NCBI GenBank assembly: GCA_963819845.1
Contig: CAWFXQ010000013.1
Span: forward strand, 372,001 to 436,000
Direction of reading: 5' to 3'
DNA: 64,000 bases
DNA from: DATAGF01 sp963819845
Lineage (GTDB): Bacteria > Actinomycetota > Thermoleophilia > Miltoncostaeales > Miltoncostaeaceae
Shown in pieces: positions 51,970 to 60,821 of this stretch. Under the pieces are notes generated by a model. The model was not told where the DNA came from. It ran no database searches and was given only the letters and a program-made list of their open reading frames with translations. The translations under genes were made by a program, and so were the position numbers. Within the stretch, counting starts at the first letter, position 1; each line of letters begins with the position of its first letter.

Positions 51970-53406
51970 CTACTCTCCCACGGCCGGCGCCACGTCACCC
52001 ACGGGGTCCCCTCCCGGGCCCGCCGGCCGCCGGCGCACCAGGAAGGGCGGCAGCGCCAGGACGATCAGCGCGAGCGCGATGCCCCCGACGTACAGGACGG
52101 GGCTGCCGGTCTTGAGCTGGTCCGGCGGCACGAAGCCGAGCGCGAACGAGAACGCCGCGCCCGCGAGGCCGACGCCGGCGGTCAGCCACACGCCGACCGT
52201 GCCCCCCGGGATGCGGTAGGGCCGGTGGACCTCGGGGTGCGTGTACCGCAGCCGCAGCACGGCGGCGAAGATCAGCGCGTACATGATCAGGATGACCTGC
52301 GCCGTCAGCGCCGAGAGGATCCAGTACGAGGTGTTGACGCTCGGCACCAGGATGAAGACGAGGCTGAAGAGGGTCGTCCCCACCGCCTGGGCGATCAGGA
52401 CGCCCACGGGCACGCCGCGGCGGTTCTCGCGCCCCCACGACGGCGGGGCCTCACCGGCCTGCGCCACGGTGGCGAGCCCGGTGGCCGGCCCCATGATCCA
52501 GGGCACCATGTGGGCGATGCCCCCGATCGTGATGAGCACGGCCGTGGGCTTGAGCAGCCATCCCACGTCGAGCGCGTCGAACACGGCCTCGAAGGCCTGC
52601 ATCACGCCGCCCACGAGGCTGATCTCGTGCTGGGGCACCACCACCGCGAGGGCCAGCGAGCCGAGGATGGTGAAGACGGTCATGATCACCGCCGCCAGCA
52701 GGATGGCCCGCGGGAAGCTGCGGGCCGGGTCGCGGGCGTGGTCGGCGTGGAAGCCGGCCACCTCCATCCCCGCGAACATCAGGATCGCGCCGGTCAGGAA
52801 CACCAGGTTGGTGAGGCCGAGGTCGGGGACGAGCGCCTCCTCGGAGAACGGGATCTCCGACTCGTTCCCGCCGGCGATGAACGCCAGGCCCAGCACGATG
52901 ATCATCACCGCGGGGACGATGGCGCCGAGCAGCGTCCCGACGGAGCCGATCCAGCTCGTCGTGCCCACGCCCCGGAAGGCCGCCAGCGTGGAGCCCCAGA
53001 AGACGACCAGCATGACGCTCACGAGGAAGTACTTGTCGTTGGCCAGGCCGGGGTCGAACGCGTACGCGAAGCTGGCCGCGGTGAAGGCGAGGACGGTCGG
53101 GAACCAGGCCAGGTTCTCGGCCCAGTCGCACCACACCGCCAGGAACCCGGCCCGGCCCCGGAAGGCCTGCTTCACCCACGGGTAGACGCCGCCCTTGCGC
53201 GGCCACGCGGTCGCGAGCTCGGCGATCGCCAGCGACACCGGCACGAGGAACAGCACGACCGCGAGCAGCACGAAGAAGATCAGCGACCAGCCGTACTCGG
53301 CCATCAGCGGCAGGTTGCGCGGGCTCACCATGGCGGCCACGTTGATCATCGCCAGGGCCAGGATCCCGAGGCCCGCGGCCCGCCCCGCCCCGCGCCGGAG
53401 CCTCAT
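51970..53406 (-). CDS. APC-superfamily amino acid permease
   Basis: 478 residues and 12 membrane segments. The N-terminal LALAMINVAAMVSPRNLPLMAEYGW and VYPWVKQAFRGRAGFLAVWCDWAENLAWFP are typical of the glutamate:GABA antiporter (GadC-like) branch of the APC family; RYTHPEVHRPYRIPGG is the loop before the last helices. It probably exchanges or imports amino acids, perhaps with proton coupling for acid tolerance. ATG 53406 overlaps the upstream lipoprotein gene by ATGA. Substrate undetermined. Confidence 0.86.
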   Translation of the reverse strand: MRLRRGAGRAAGLGILALAMINVAAMVSPRNLPLMAEYGWSLIFFVLLAVVLFLVPVSLAIAELATAWPRKGGVYPWVKQAFRGRAGFLAVWCDWAENLAWFPTVLAFTAASFAYAFDPGLANDKYFLVSVMLVVFWGSTLAAFRGVGTTSWIGSVGTLLGAIVPAVMIIVLGLAFIAGGNESEIPFSEEALVPDLGLTNLVFLTGAILMFAGMEVAGFHADHARDPARSFPRAILLAAVIMTVFTILGSLALAVVVPQHEISLVGGVMQAFEAVFDALDVGWLLKPTAVLITIGGIAHMVPWIMGPATGLATVAQAGEAPPSWGRENRRGVPVGVLIAQAVGTTLFSLVFILVPSVNTSYWILSALTAQVILIMYALIFAAVLRLRYTHPEVHRPYRIPGGTVGVWLTAGVGLAGAAFSFALGFVPPDQLKTGSPVLYVGGIALALIVLALPPFLVRRRPAGPGGDPVGDVAPAVGE

Positions 53407-53831
53407 TCCGCGCCCCGGTCCTCGAGGGCCAGGGTGAGGGCGTCGACCGCGCCCGGGTCGCGCTCGCCGCTCACGCGCACCGTGAGCGGGCCGAGCGTCC
53501 ACAGCGCGCCCTGGACGTGCGGCCGCACCTGGCTCTGGAACCGGCCGACGGCGCCGTCGCGGTCCGACTCGCCCTCGTAGGCGGTCACGACGACCACGGC
53601 GTCCACCTCGTCCTCGTCGGCGCAGTCGACGGCGACGTCGAAGCGGCGCTCCTCCACGGCCCCCGGCGCGCGCGCCTCGGTGGAGGTCTCCTCGCACACC
53701 TCCAGCCCGGCCTGCGCGATGACGGAGCGGACGTCGGCGAAGGACGCCGGCTCGGAGTGGTCGTCCAGGCCGCACCCGCCCGCCGCGACCGCGCCCAGCG
53801 CGAGCGCCAGCGCCGCGGCCGTCCGTCTCAC
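53403..53831 (-). CDS. Small secreted lipoprotein
   Basis: 142 residues. Signal peptide RRTAAALALALGAVAAGGC with lipobox AGGC, so Cys20 is lipidated, followed by LDDHSEPASFADVRSVIAQAGLEVCEET. A second Cys pair (in LEVCEE and AVDCADED) could form a disulphide. The mature domain is small, acidic, alpha/beta. No family recognised. It sits between an MprF-like gene and an amino acid permease and overlaps both (GTGA, ATGA). Function unknown. Confidence 0.75.
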   Translation of the reverse strand: MRRTAAALALALGAVAAGGCGLDDHSEPASFADVRSVIAQAGLEVCEETSTEARAPGAVEERRFDVAVDCADEDEVDAVVVVTAYEGESDRDGAVGRFQSQVRPHVQGALWTLGPLTVRVSGERDPGAVDALTLALEDRGAE

Positions 53832-55638
53832 GCGCCCCGGGCGGTCACCACGGGCGGGACCAGCAGGCGGCCGACCACGGGGACGTTCAGGAAGCCCTCG
53901 ACGCCCGCGTAGAGGATGCCGACGCGGGGCAGGTCGGCCGCCTCCTCGAACACCATCGACCGCGCCAGCCACTCGGGCTGGAACTTCTCGTTGAAGTCGT
54001 AGAGCGACTTGACCTGGAAATACGGGTTCAGCTTCTCGACCACCCACTTCAGAGCCCGGTCTCCGGGACCGAGCTCGGCGTCCGCGTTGAACAGCCTCCC
54101 CCAGGCCGCGAAGTTCATCGACAGCCGCACGACCCCCTGGCGACCGAGTTCCTCGGCCGCGCGGACGATGAGGTACTCGGTGATGCCGTTTGGGGCGCTG
54201 GGCTCGCGGCGCATGAGGTCGAGCGAGTAGCCGGGCTCGGCCCCGAAGCACGGCACGAGGCGCAGGAACCCGGCGATGCGGCCGCCCCCGTCGCGGGCCA
54301 GGGCGAGGACCATCTCCTCGCTCTCGCCGGTCACGTCCTGGCTGAGCGCCATGGTGAACCCGCGCTCGGGCTCCTTGCCGCGCCAGTGCTCGCTGATGGC
54401 GTTCAGCTCGTCGACGACGGCGGGGGTCACCTCGGTCTCGCGCACGATCTGGAAGCTGTGGTCGCGCGCGACGCGCGAGACGGCGCCGCGGAGCTTCTTC
54501 ATGCCGGGCCCGTGGATGTCGATCTTGTCGCAGCGGATGATCGCCTCGTCGCCCAGGTAGACCGATCTCATGCCCGCCGCCTGGTAGGCGGGCACGTCGG
54601 CCTCGCGCACCGCCAGGAAGGCCACCTTCCAGCCGCGCTCGTGGCAGAACTCCCGGAACTCGTCGACCACGCGGGGGATGGACTCCTCGGCGCCGATCGG
54701 ATCGCCCGAGGCGAGCGCGTAGCCCTGGAGGTAGGTGTAGGCGATCATCGCCTGGCCGTCGGAGGAGAAGAACAGGCTCTTGTCGTCGCGCAGCGCGAAG
54801 TAGGCCAGCGTGTCGGAGCCGTAGGCGTGCACGAGGTCGGCGGCGCGCCGCCGGTCCTGCAGGGGCACGCTCTCGCGCTGAGCGAGCGGGCGGAAGAGCA
54901 GGAACGCGAGGACGACCACGCCGGCGACCCCGAGGGCGAGCAGCGAGTCGTAGAAGAACTCCTGGAAGACCTGGCTGTCGAACGTGTACGGGCCGTCGAG
55001 GCCGACCAGGCCGCCGAAGATCGTCTCCAGCACGCCGCCCACGCTCAGCTCCGGCGACACCTTGCTCCGGTTGGCGAGCAGGGCGACGACCCCGTAGACG
55101 AGGACGGCGCCGAGCCAGATGGGGATGAAGCGCACCGCGGTCAGCATCGACGGTGGGTCGCCGGGTGCTCGGAAGTCCGCTCGGAACCAGATGAGGGCGA
55201 TCGCGAGCGCCCCGCACACGAGCGCCGCCAGCAGGTGCGGGCCCTTGATCACGTGGACGACGGTGGCGGCCAGCAGGAGGAGGGTCGCGAGCCACCATGC
55301 GGTGCTCTTGCCGCGCGCGAGCTGGCGCGCTGTCAGCAGGGTGACGAGCCCGATCACGACCGAGGCGATGCTTCCGCCGGCCCGCCCCTCGACGTCCAGC
55401 ACCGCGCCGGTGCCGAAACGCGCGTTGATGACGGGCAGCGCCGCCAGCAGGCTGACCGCGCCGGCGATCGCCACCAGCGCCGCGAGCACACCGCGCCGCG
55501 TGGCCTGCCCCGGGGGGCGGACGGCAGCATCAGGCGGTCCGGCTGGGGGGTCGGCACGACGGCCGCGACCGGCGCCGCGGGGCCCGGGCGCACGACGGCC
55601 GGGGCCAGTGGCAACAGCCGGCGCGTGGGCGCCGTCAC
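53828..55638 (-). CDS. mprF: MprF-like aminoacyl-phosphatidylglycerol synthase (frameshift near the 5' end)
   Basis: Membrane protein with a cytosolic DUF2156/MprF C-terminal domain. Hydrophobic segments (GVLAALVAIAGAVSLLAALP, TAWWLATLLLLAATVVHVI and others, about six) are followed by the synthase domain (DKSLFFSSDGQAMIAYTYLQGYALASGDPIG, LNAISEHWRGKEPERGFTMAL, GITEYLIVRAAEELG). It would transfer lysine or another amino acid from tRNA to phosphatidylglycerol, making the surface less anionic. The N-terminal ~40 residues from GTG 55638 are in another frame from the rest; one missing base in the G6/C4 run at 55508-55517 accounts for this (length 3n+2). It lies directly after lysS without an intervening stop. 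Confidence 0.78.
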
Positions 55639-57121
55639 GTCGCCGGCCTCGGGCCGCAGGGTCGGGAACAGCAGCACGTCGCGGATCGTCGTCGGCGCCT
55701 GACAGGAGCATCACCAGGCGGTCGACACCGACGCCCAGGCCGCCCGTCGGGGGCATGCCGAGCTCCATCGCGCGCAGGTAGTCCTCGTCGACGTCCCCGG
55801 CCTCGGGGTCGCCGGCCGCCTTGGCGCGGGCCTCGTCCTCGAAGCGCGCGCGCTGGTCGATGGGGTCGGTCAGCTCGCTGTAGGCGTTCGCCAGCTCCCG
55901 CCCCGCGACGACGACCTCGAACCGCTCGACAAGGGTGGGGTCGTCGCGGTGCGGGCGTGCCAGGGGCGAGATCTCGCGGGGGTGGTCGCACACGAACACC
56001 GGGCCGACCACGTTGGCCTCCACGAACTCGTCGTAGAGCTCGTTGCAGATCTTCCCCGGGCCCCAGGAGTCCTCGTACTCGACCTTGGCCTCGTCGGCGA
56101 TCCGGCGGCACTCCTCGAGCGGCATCGAGGGGTGGATGTCGATGCCCGAGTGCTCCTTGATGAGCTCGTACATCGTCGCCCGCCGCCAGGGCGGGGCGAG
56201 CGACACGGGCGTGCCCTCGATCTCGATCTCGTGCGTCCCGATGGCGGCCATCGCCGCGGCCCCCACCATCTCCTCGGTGATGACCATCATGTCCCGGTAG
56301 TCCGCGAGCGCCTGGTAGAGCTCGAGCATCGTGAACTCGGGGTTGTGGCGCGTGTCGATGCCCTCGTTGCGGAAGACGCGCCCGATCTCGAAGACCTTCT
56401 CGTAGCCGCCCACGATCAGCCGCTTCAGGTGCAGCTCGAGGGCGATCCGCAAGTACATCTCGATGTCGAGCGCGTTGTGGTGCGTGATGAAGGGGCGCGC
56501 CGTGGCCCCGCCGGCCTCGGGCTGCAGCACCGGCGTCTCGACCTCGGTGAAGCCGGCCTCGGCCAGGTAGGCGCGGATGCCGGCGATCGTCCGCGTGCGC
56601 ACGTCGGCGACGCGGCGGGCCTCGGGCGACACGATCAGGTCGAGGTAGCGCTGGCGGGCGCGCGTCTCGGTGTCGGTCAGCGGGCGGGACTTGGCGGGGA
56701 GCGGCCGGACCGCCTTGCCCAGCAGCTGGGACGTCCGCGCCAGCACCGAGAGCTCGCCCTTCTGGCTCACGACCACGCGGCCCTCGAAGCCCATCCAGTC
56801 GCCGATGTCGATGTCGCAGGCGGCGGCGAAGCCCTCCTCCCCCATCTCGGCGCGCGAGGCCATGACCTGGAGGAAGCCGCTCTCGTCCTTGAGGCGCATG
56901 AAGAGCAGCCCGCCGTGGTCCCGCAGCAGCATCACGCGGCCGGCGACGTGGACGACCGTGTCGGTCTCGGTTCCCGCCGCGAGCGACCCGAACTCGTCCC
57001 GCACCTGACCCAGCGTGTGATCGCGGGGGTAGGTGACCGGATAGGGGTTGACCCCCCGCTCGCGCAGCGACTCGACCTTGGCGAGGCGCGCCAGCCGCTG
57101 TTCGGCCGCACTGCCGGTCAG
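55639..57121 (-). CDS. lysS: Lysyl-tRNA synthetase, class II (frameshift near the 3' end)
   Basis: OB-fold anticodon-binding N-terminal domain (VVHVAGRVMLLRDHGGLLFMRLKDESGFLQV) and class II catalytic domain with motif 1 (ADVRTRTIAGIRAYLAEAGFTEVETPVLQ), motif 2 (FRNEGIDTRHNPEFTMLE) and motif 3 (GLGVGVDRLVMLLS). After motif 3 the frame shifts: minus CTGTCAGGCGCC versus CTGTCGGCGCC, an extra base at 55700, after which TTIRDVLLFPTLRPE reads correctly. There is no stop between this and the MprF-like frame, so either a fused protein or a further missing base. The start is uncertain; CTG 57121 gives the normal N-terminus but has no clear ribosome binding site. Confidence 0.85.
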
Positions 57122-57272
57122 GCCGGTCGGCGAGGGGGGCGGATCTGCGGGGTTCGCCTCGTCGGGGATCGCGGGCCTCCGGGCCGGTGGCGGGCCGCGC
57201 GCACTGTATCCGCCGGGCGCGGCCCCGGGGAAGCCCACCGCCTCCGGCCTCGACCTCGAGCTCGGTTGATCG

Positions 57273-58697
57273 TCAGCCGGGCTGGATGTTCGTGTTGTGG
57301 TGGAAGGCGTTGTCGGGGTCGTACTTGGCCTTGACCTCGGCGAGCCGCCGGTAGATCTCATCGCCGTAGGCCTCTCGAACCCGGCTGGAGTCGTCGTCGG
57401 AATCGAGGAAGTTGACGTAGACGCCGCCCGCGCGGTGCGGTTGGAGGGCGTGGAGGAACCGCCGCGCCCAACCGGTCTCGGCCGCGGCGTGGTCGCCGGA
57501 CTCGTCAGGGAGCCACGCGGCGTCGATGACGATGTTGTGGGCCACGTCGCGACCGGCGTAGGCGGTGGCGTCGTACGGGACTCGGGCGACGGCGCCACCC
57601 ATGTGGAACATCGCCGCGTACGACCGGGGCGAGGAGGCGGCGTAGGCGTGATCGGCGATGACGGCGATGGCGTCGTCGGAGAGGCCGGCGAGGTTCGCCG
57701 CCTTCCAGTAGTAGTGCCACCCGTGGAGGACGGTGTCGTCGAGGCCGCCCTGGAAGGCGACGTACGGTGAGGGTGCGAGCAGGTTGACGAGCGGCGTCCC
57801 GAACCGGCGGAGGGCCCGCACCGCGCGCTCGCCGTCGTCGACGGCGCCGGCGTAGCAGCAGGCGACGGCGATGGCCGGCCGCCAGTGCAGGTCCTCGGGG
57901 ATGACCGGCAGTGGGGGGACGGTGCCGAGCCTGACGACGCTGCCGAGCTCGTCGGGCGCTTCGGCTGCGAAGTCCCGGTACCAGCGCAGCACGTCGGTGG
58001 TGTCGTCGGCCGCCCAGAAGACGGGCCCGGCCATCACGGCCGGGCCGAGGGGATGCAGAGCGAACAGGAACGAGGTCACGACGCCGAAGTTGCCGCCGCC
58101 GCCTCGCAGCGCCCAGAACAGATCGGGGTGTTCGTCGGCGGACGCCCGGACGACGGTGCCCTCGGCGGTGACCACCTCGGCGGCGAGCAGGTTGTTGACG
58201 GCCAGCCCGTGCTTGCGCATGAGGAAGCCGATGCCGCCGCCGAGCGTGAGCCCGGCGACGCCGGTGTGGCCCACGATGCCGCCGGTGGTGGCCAGACCGT
58301 GGGCCTGGGTCTCGTGGTCGACGTCGCCCCACAGGGCGCCACCCTGCACCCAGGCCGTGCGACCGGCGGGGTCGACCGACACGGCCCGCATCGCCGAGAG
58401 GTCGATCACGATCCCGCCGTCGCACACCGCGGTGCCGGCCACGTTGTGGCCCCCGCCCCGTACGGCGATCTCCAGGTCCTGGTCGCGCGCGAAGCGCACC
58501 GCCGCGACCACATCGGCCACGCCCGTGCAGCGGGCGATGCAGGCCGGGTGGCGGTCGATCGCGCCATTCCAGATCCTGCGGGCAGTGTCGTAGCCGGGGC
58601 TCGTCGGCAGCAGCATCTCTCCGCGGAACGATCCGCCGAGCTCGTCGAACGCGGTCGTCGCCAGGGGGGATGCCTGTGGTGTCTGGACAGCGGTCAT
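57273..58697 (-). CDS. FAD-linked oxidoreductase, BBE family
   Basis: 474 residues. FAD-binding domain with RGGGHNVAGTAVCDGGIVIDLSAM, where His is the usual covalent FAD attachment, and TTGGIVGHTGVAGLTLGGGIGFLMRKHGL; the second attachment Cys of bicovalent members is absent. The C-terminal BBE motif YVNFLDSDDDSSRVREAYGDEIYRRLAEVKAKYDPDNAFHHNTNI is complete. Relatives oxidise alkaloids, sugars or nicotine derivatives. The ATG at 58697 is preferred (GGGAGG five bases upstream) over the ATG at 58742. It diverges from the HxlR regulator. Confidence 0.88.
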   Translation of the reverse strand: MTAVQTPQASPLATTAFDELGGSFRGEMLLPTSPGYDTARRIWNGAIDRHPACIARCTGVADVVAAVRFARDQDLEIAVRGGGHNVAGTAVCDGGIVIDLSAMRAVSVDPAGRTAWVQGGALWGDVDHETQAHGLATTGGIVGHTGVAGLTLGGGIGFLMRKHGLAVNNLLAAEVVTAEGTVVRASADEHPDLFWALRGGGGNFGVVTSFLFALHPLGPAVMAGPVFWAADDTTDVLRWYRDFAAEAPDELGSVVRLGTVPPLPVIPEDLHWRPAIAVACCYAGAVDDGERAVRALRRFGTPLVNLLAPSPYVAFQGGLDDTVLHGWHYYWKAANLAGLSDDAIAVIADHAYAASSPRSYAAMFHMGGAVARVPYDATAYAGRDVAHNIVIDAAWLPDESGDHAAAETGWARRFLHALQPHRAGGVYVNFLDSDDDSSRVREAYGDEIYRRLAEVKAKYDPDNAFHHNTNIQPG

Positions 58698-58779
58698 CTC
58701 GTCCTCCCAGCTGTGCTCGATGAGCGACTCGATCGAGCCCAACGTAGGCTCGCCGGCCCGGGGCCGACTAGTTCTACTT

Positions 58780-58797
58780 TCGAACCAACCGGTTCGA
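58780..58797. promoter_or_regulatory. Candidate HxlR operator between BBE gene and regulator
   Basis: TCGAACC-AACC-GGTTCGA, a perfect 7+4+7 inverted repeat about 83 bases from the BBE start and 44 from the regulator start, in a locally AT-richer stretch. HxlR regulators bind dyads of this size. Binding is inferred. Confidence 0.55.
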
Positions 58798-58840
58798 GTA
58801 GCAGACCTGTCGGCCGATCCGCGGCTAGCATGGTGGCGCG

Positions 58841-59635
58841 ATGCGCAGCTACGCGCAGTACTGCCCGGTCGCCAAGGCCACCGAGATCCTCGGCGACCGT
58901 TGGACGCTTCTGATCATGCGCGAGATGCTCGGCGGCGCGAGCGGCTTCAACGAGCTCCAACGCGGCCTCCCGGGGATCTCGCGCTCGGTCCTCACCGACC
59001 GCATGCGCGCGCTCGAGCGGGCCGAGGTCATCGAGCGCAGGACGGGCCCCAAGGGCCGCACCCTCGAATATCGCCTCACGCCCGCCGGCCGTGACCTCCG
59101 GCCGGTCGTGCAGGCGATCGGCGAGTGGGGGGCGACCTGGTCGTTCACCGAGCCGCGCCCCGAGGAACTCGATCCCGACCTGTTGATCGTATGGATGGCC
59201 CGCCACGTCGATCGCCGGCGGCTCCCACCGAACCGAACCGTGGTTCAGTTCGACTTTCGCGACCCCAAGCGGCGCTACTGGATGGTCCTCGAGCCCGCCG
59301 AGGTCTCAGTCTGCCTCCAGCATCCCGGTCTCGACGTCGACCTCGAGGTCATCGTCGACACCACCACGCTCTACCGCGTCTACCTGGGACGGGCCGAGCT
59401 GGGCGGCGCGATTCGAGCCGGCCAGCTGACGATGAGCGGCCCGCGGACGCTTCAACGCGGATTCGCCCACTGGTTCACCTGGAGCGCATTCGCCCCAGCC
59501 AGCCGCTCGGCGCAGGAGCGCCGCACAGCCGCCTCACGCATTGCCGGCCCTCATCGCGTACGGATCGCCCAAGACGGCGATGCGGGCACTGCGCCACAGC
59601 GGCGGCAACCGCCACGCCTGCATCCGCCGGCGTAG
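58841..59635 (+). CDS. HxlR-family regulator with C-terminal SCP2-like domain
   Basis: 264 residues. The N-terminal HxlR winged helix is YCPVAKATEILGDRWTLLIMREMLGGASGFNELQRGLPGISRSVLTDRMRALERAEVIERR, with the family Cys at residue 8. After a linker, residues ~120-210 look like an SCP2 sterol-transfer-like domain (PDLLIVWMARHV, VQFDFRDPKRRYWMVLE, VDLEVIVDTTTLYRVYLG, GFAHWFTWSAFAP), a combination found in actinobacteria, perhaps sensing a hydrophobic ligand. The last ~50 residues are basic and disordered. ATG 58841. It diverges from the BBE flavoprotein and probably regulates it. Confidence 0.83.
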   Translation: MRSYAQYCPVAKATEILGDRWTLLIMREMLGGASGFNELQRGLPGISRSVLTDRMRALERAEVIERRTGPKGRTLEYRLTPAGRDLRPVVQAIGEWGATWSFTEPRPEELDPDLLIVWMARHVDRRRLPPNRTVVQFDFRDPKRRYWMVLEPAEVSVCLQHPGLDVDLEVIVDTTTLYRVYLGRAELGGAIRAGQLTMSGPRTLQRGFAHWFTWSAFAPASRSAQERRTAASRIAGPHRVRIAQDGDAGTAPQRRQPPRLHPPA

Positions 59636-59706
59636 CGAGAGCGGAGGACCCGACGTCGCTCGTGACCGAGTTGAGCGATGAGCAGGAGCGGAATTCCGGA
59701 GCCCCG

Positions 59707-60711
59707 TCAGGCGGAGGGCAGCTCGACCGGCTCGAGGGACATGGGGCGGCGGGCGCCCTCGCGAACCACGCCGAGCTCGACCCGCCTGCCGATGCGCTCA
59801 GGGCCCATCAGGCGCTGGAGGTCGCCCACGTCCGCCACCGCCACCCCGTCGACGTCGACGATCAGGTCCTCGGGGCGCAGGCCGGCGCGCTCGGCGGGGC
59901 TGCCGGGGACCACCTCGACGACCTCGATGCCCGCCTCGCGGCCGAGCGCCGCCGCCACGCGGGGCGGCAGGGGCCGGGGGCCCCCGGCGATGCCGACGTA
60001 GGCGCGGCGGACCCGCCCCTCGCGCATGAGGGCGGCGACGATCGCCCGGGTGGTCGCGTTGACCGGCACGGCCAGGCCCAGCCCGACGCCCGCCACGGCG
60101 GTGTTGACGCCGACCACGCGAGCGCGGCTGTCGGCGAGGGCGCCGCCGGAGTTGCCGGGGTTGAGCGCGGCGTCCGTCTGGATGACGTCCTCGACCACCC
60201 GCCGCGCCCGGCCGCGGCCGACCGGGAGCGAGCGGCCGAGCGCCGAGACCACCCCGGCCGTGACCGATCCGGCGAGGCCGAAGGGGTTGCCGATCGCCAC
60301 CACGAGCTGGCCGACCGCGAGCCGCTCGGCATCGCCCAGGGTGGCCGCGGCCAGGCCGTCGCCGTCCGCCCGCAGGACGGCGAGGTCGGAGAGCGGGTCG
60401 GCGCCGACCAGCGACAGGGCGAGGTCGCGGCCGTCCGTGAGGCGCGCCCGCAGCCCGCGCCCGGCGCCCTCGACCACATGGGCCGACGTGAGCAGGAAGC
60501 CGTCGGGCGTGATGACCACGCCGCTGCCGCTGCCCTCGCCCCGGCCGTCGCGCCCGACGCGGATGCTCGCCACCGACGGCCCGAGCGTGCGGGCCACCGC
60601 GGTCACGGCCCGCGAGTAGGCGTCGAGCGCCTCGGCGTCGTCGCCCGGCTCGCCGAGGGGGCCCGGCTCGTGGACCGCCCCCGAGACGTCGTCGATGAAG
60701 CCGATCCCCAC
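59707..60711 (-). CDS. S1C (HtrA-like) serine protease with PDZ domain
   Basis: 334 residues. Trypsin-like fold with catalytic His in TSAHVVEG, Asp in DPLSDLAVL and Ser in NPGNSGGAL, then one PDZ domain (RRAYVGIAGGPRPLPPRVAAALGREAGIEVVEVVPGSPAERAGLRPEDLI). GTG 60711 is preferred to an upstream start at 60792 because the extra 27 residues are Arg-rich. From this start no signal peptide or membrane helix is present, unlike usual HtrA, so it may be cytosolic. It diverges from the membrane protein at 60822, the second copy of the His-motif family. Degradation of damaged proteins is the expected role. Confidence 0.87.
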   Translation of the reverse strand: MGIGFIDDVSGAVHEPGPLGEPGDDAEALDAYSRAVTAVARTLGPSVASIRVGRDGRGEGSGSGVVITPDGFLLTSAHVVEGAGRGLRARLTDGRDLALSLVGADPLSDLAVLRADGDGLAAATLGDAERLAVGQLVVAIGNPFGLAGSVTAGVVSALGRSLPVGRGRARRVVEDVIQTDAALNPGNSGGALADSRARVVGVNTAVAGVGLGLAVPVNATTRAIVAALMREGRVRRAYVGIAGGPRPLPPRVAAALGREAGIEVVEVVPGSPAERAGLRPEDLIVDVDGVAVADVGDLQRLMGPERIGRRVELGVVREGARRPMSLEPVELPSA

Positions 60712-60768
60712 GGTCGGGCGACGGTAGCACCGGCCCGCGGGGCTCCGCCCCCGGGCCAGTGCACCCGC

Positions 60769-60797
60769 TTGAACGCCGCCGGGCGGGCGCATAGCGT
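60769..60797 (+). promoter_or_regulatory. Candidate promoter of the membrane protein at 60822
   Basis: TTGAAC (60769-60774), 17-base spacer, TAGCGT (60792-60797). Partial sigma-70 matches with ideal spacing, ending 25 bases before the GTG start; GGGAGGG ribosome binding site lies in the leader. Confidence 0.35.
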
Positions 60798-60821
60798 GGC
60801 GCCCGCCGAGGGAGGGCTCCA

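Noticed and set aside
50257..53580. A 1107-residue plus-strand open frame
   Set aside because: Composition is Arg/Gly/His-rich with no domain; it is the antisense of the transporter and methyltransferase genes, whose motifs are unmistakable.
55640..57598. A long lysS frame starting inside the BBE gene
   Set aside because: The extra residues lie antisense to the BBE C-terminus and do not resemble a lysyl-tRNA synthetase N-terminus.
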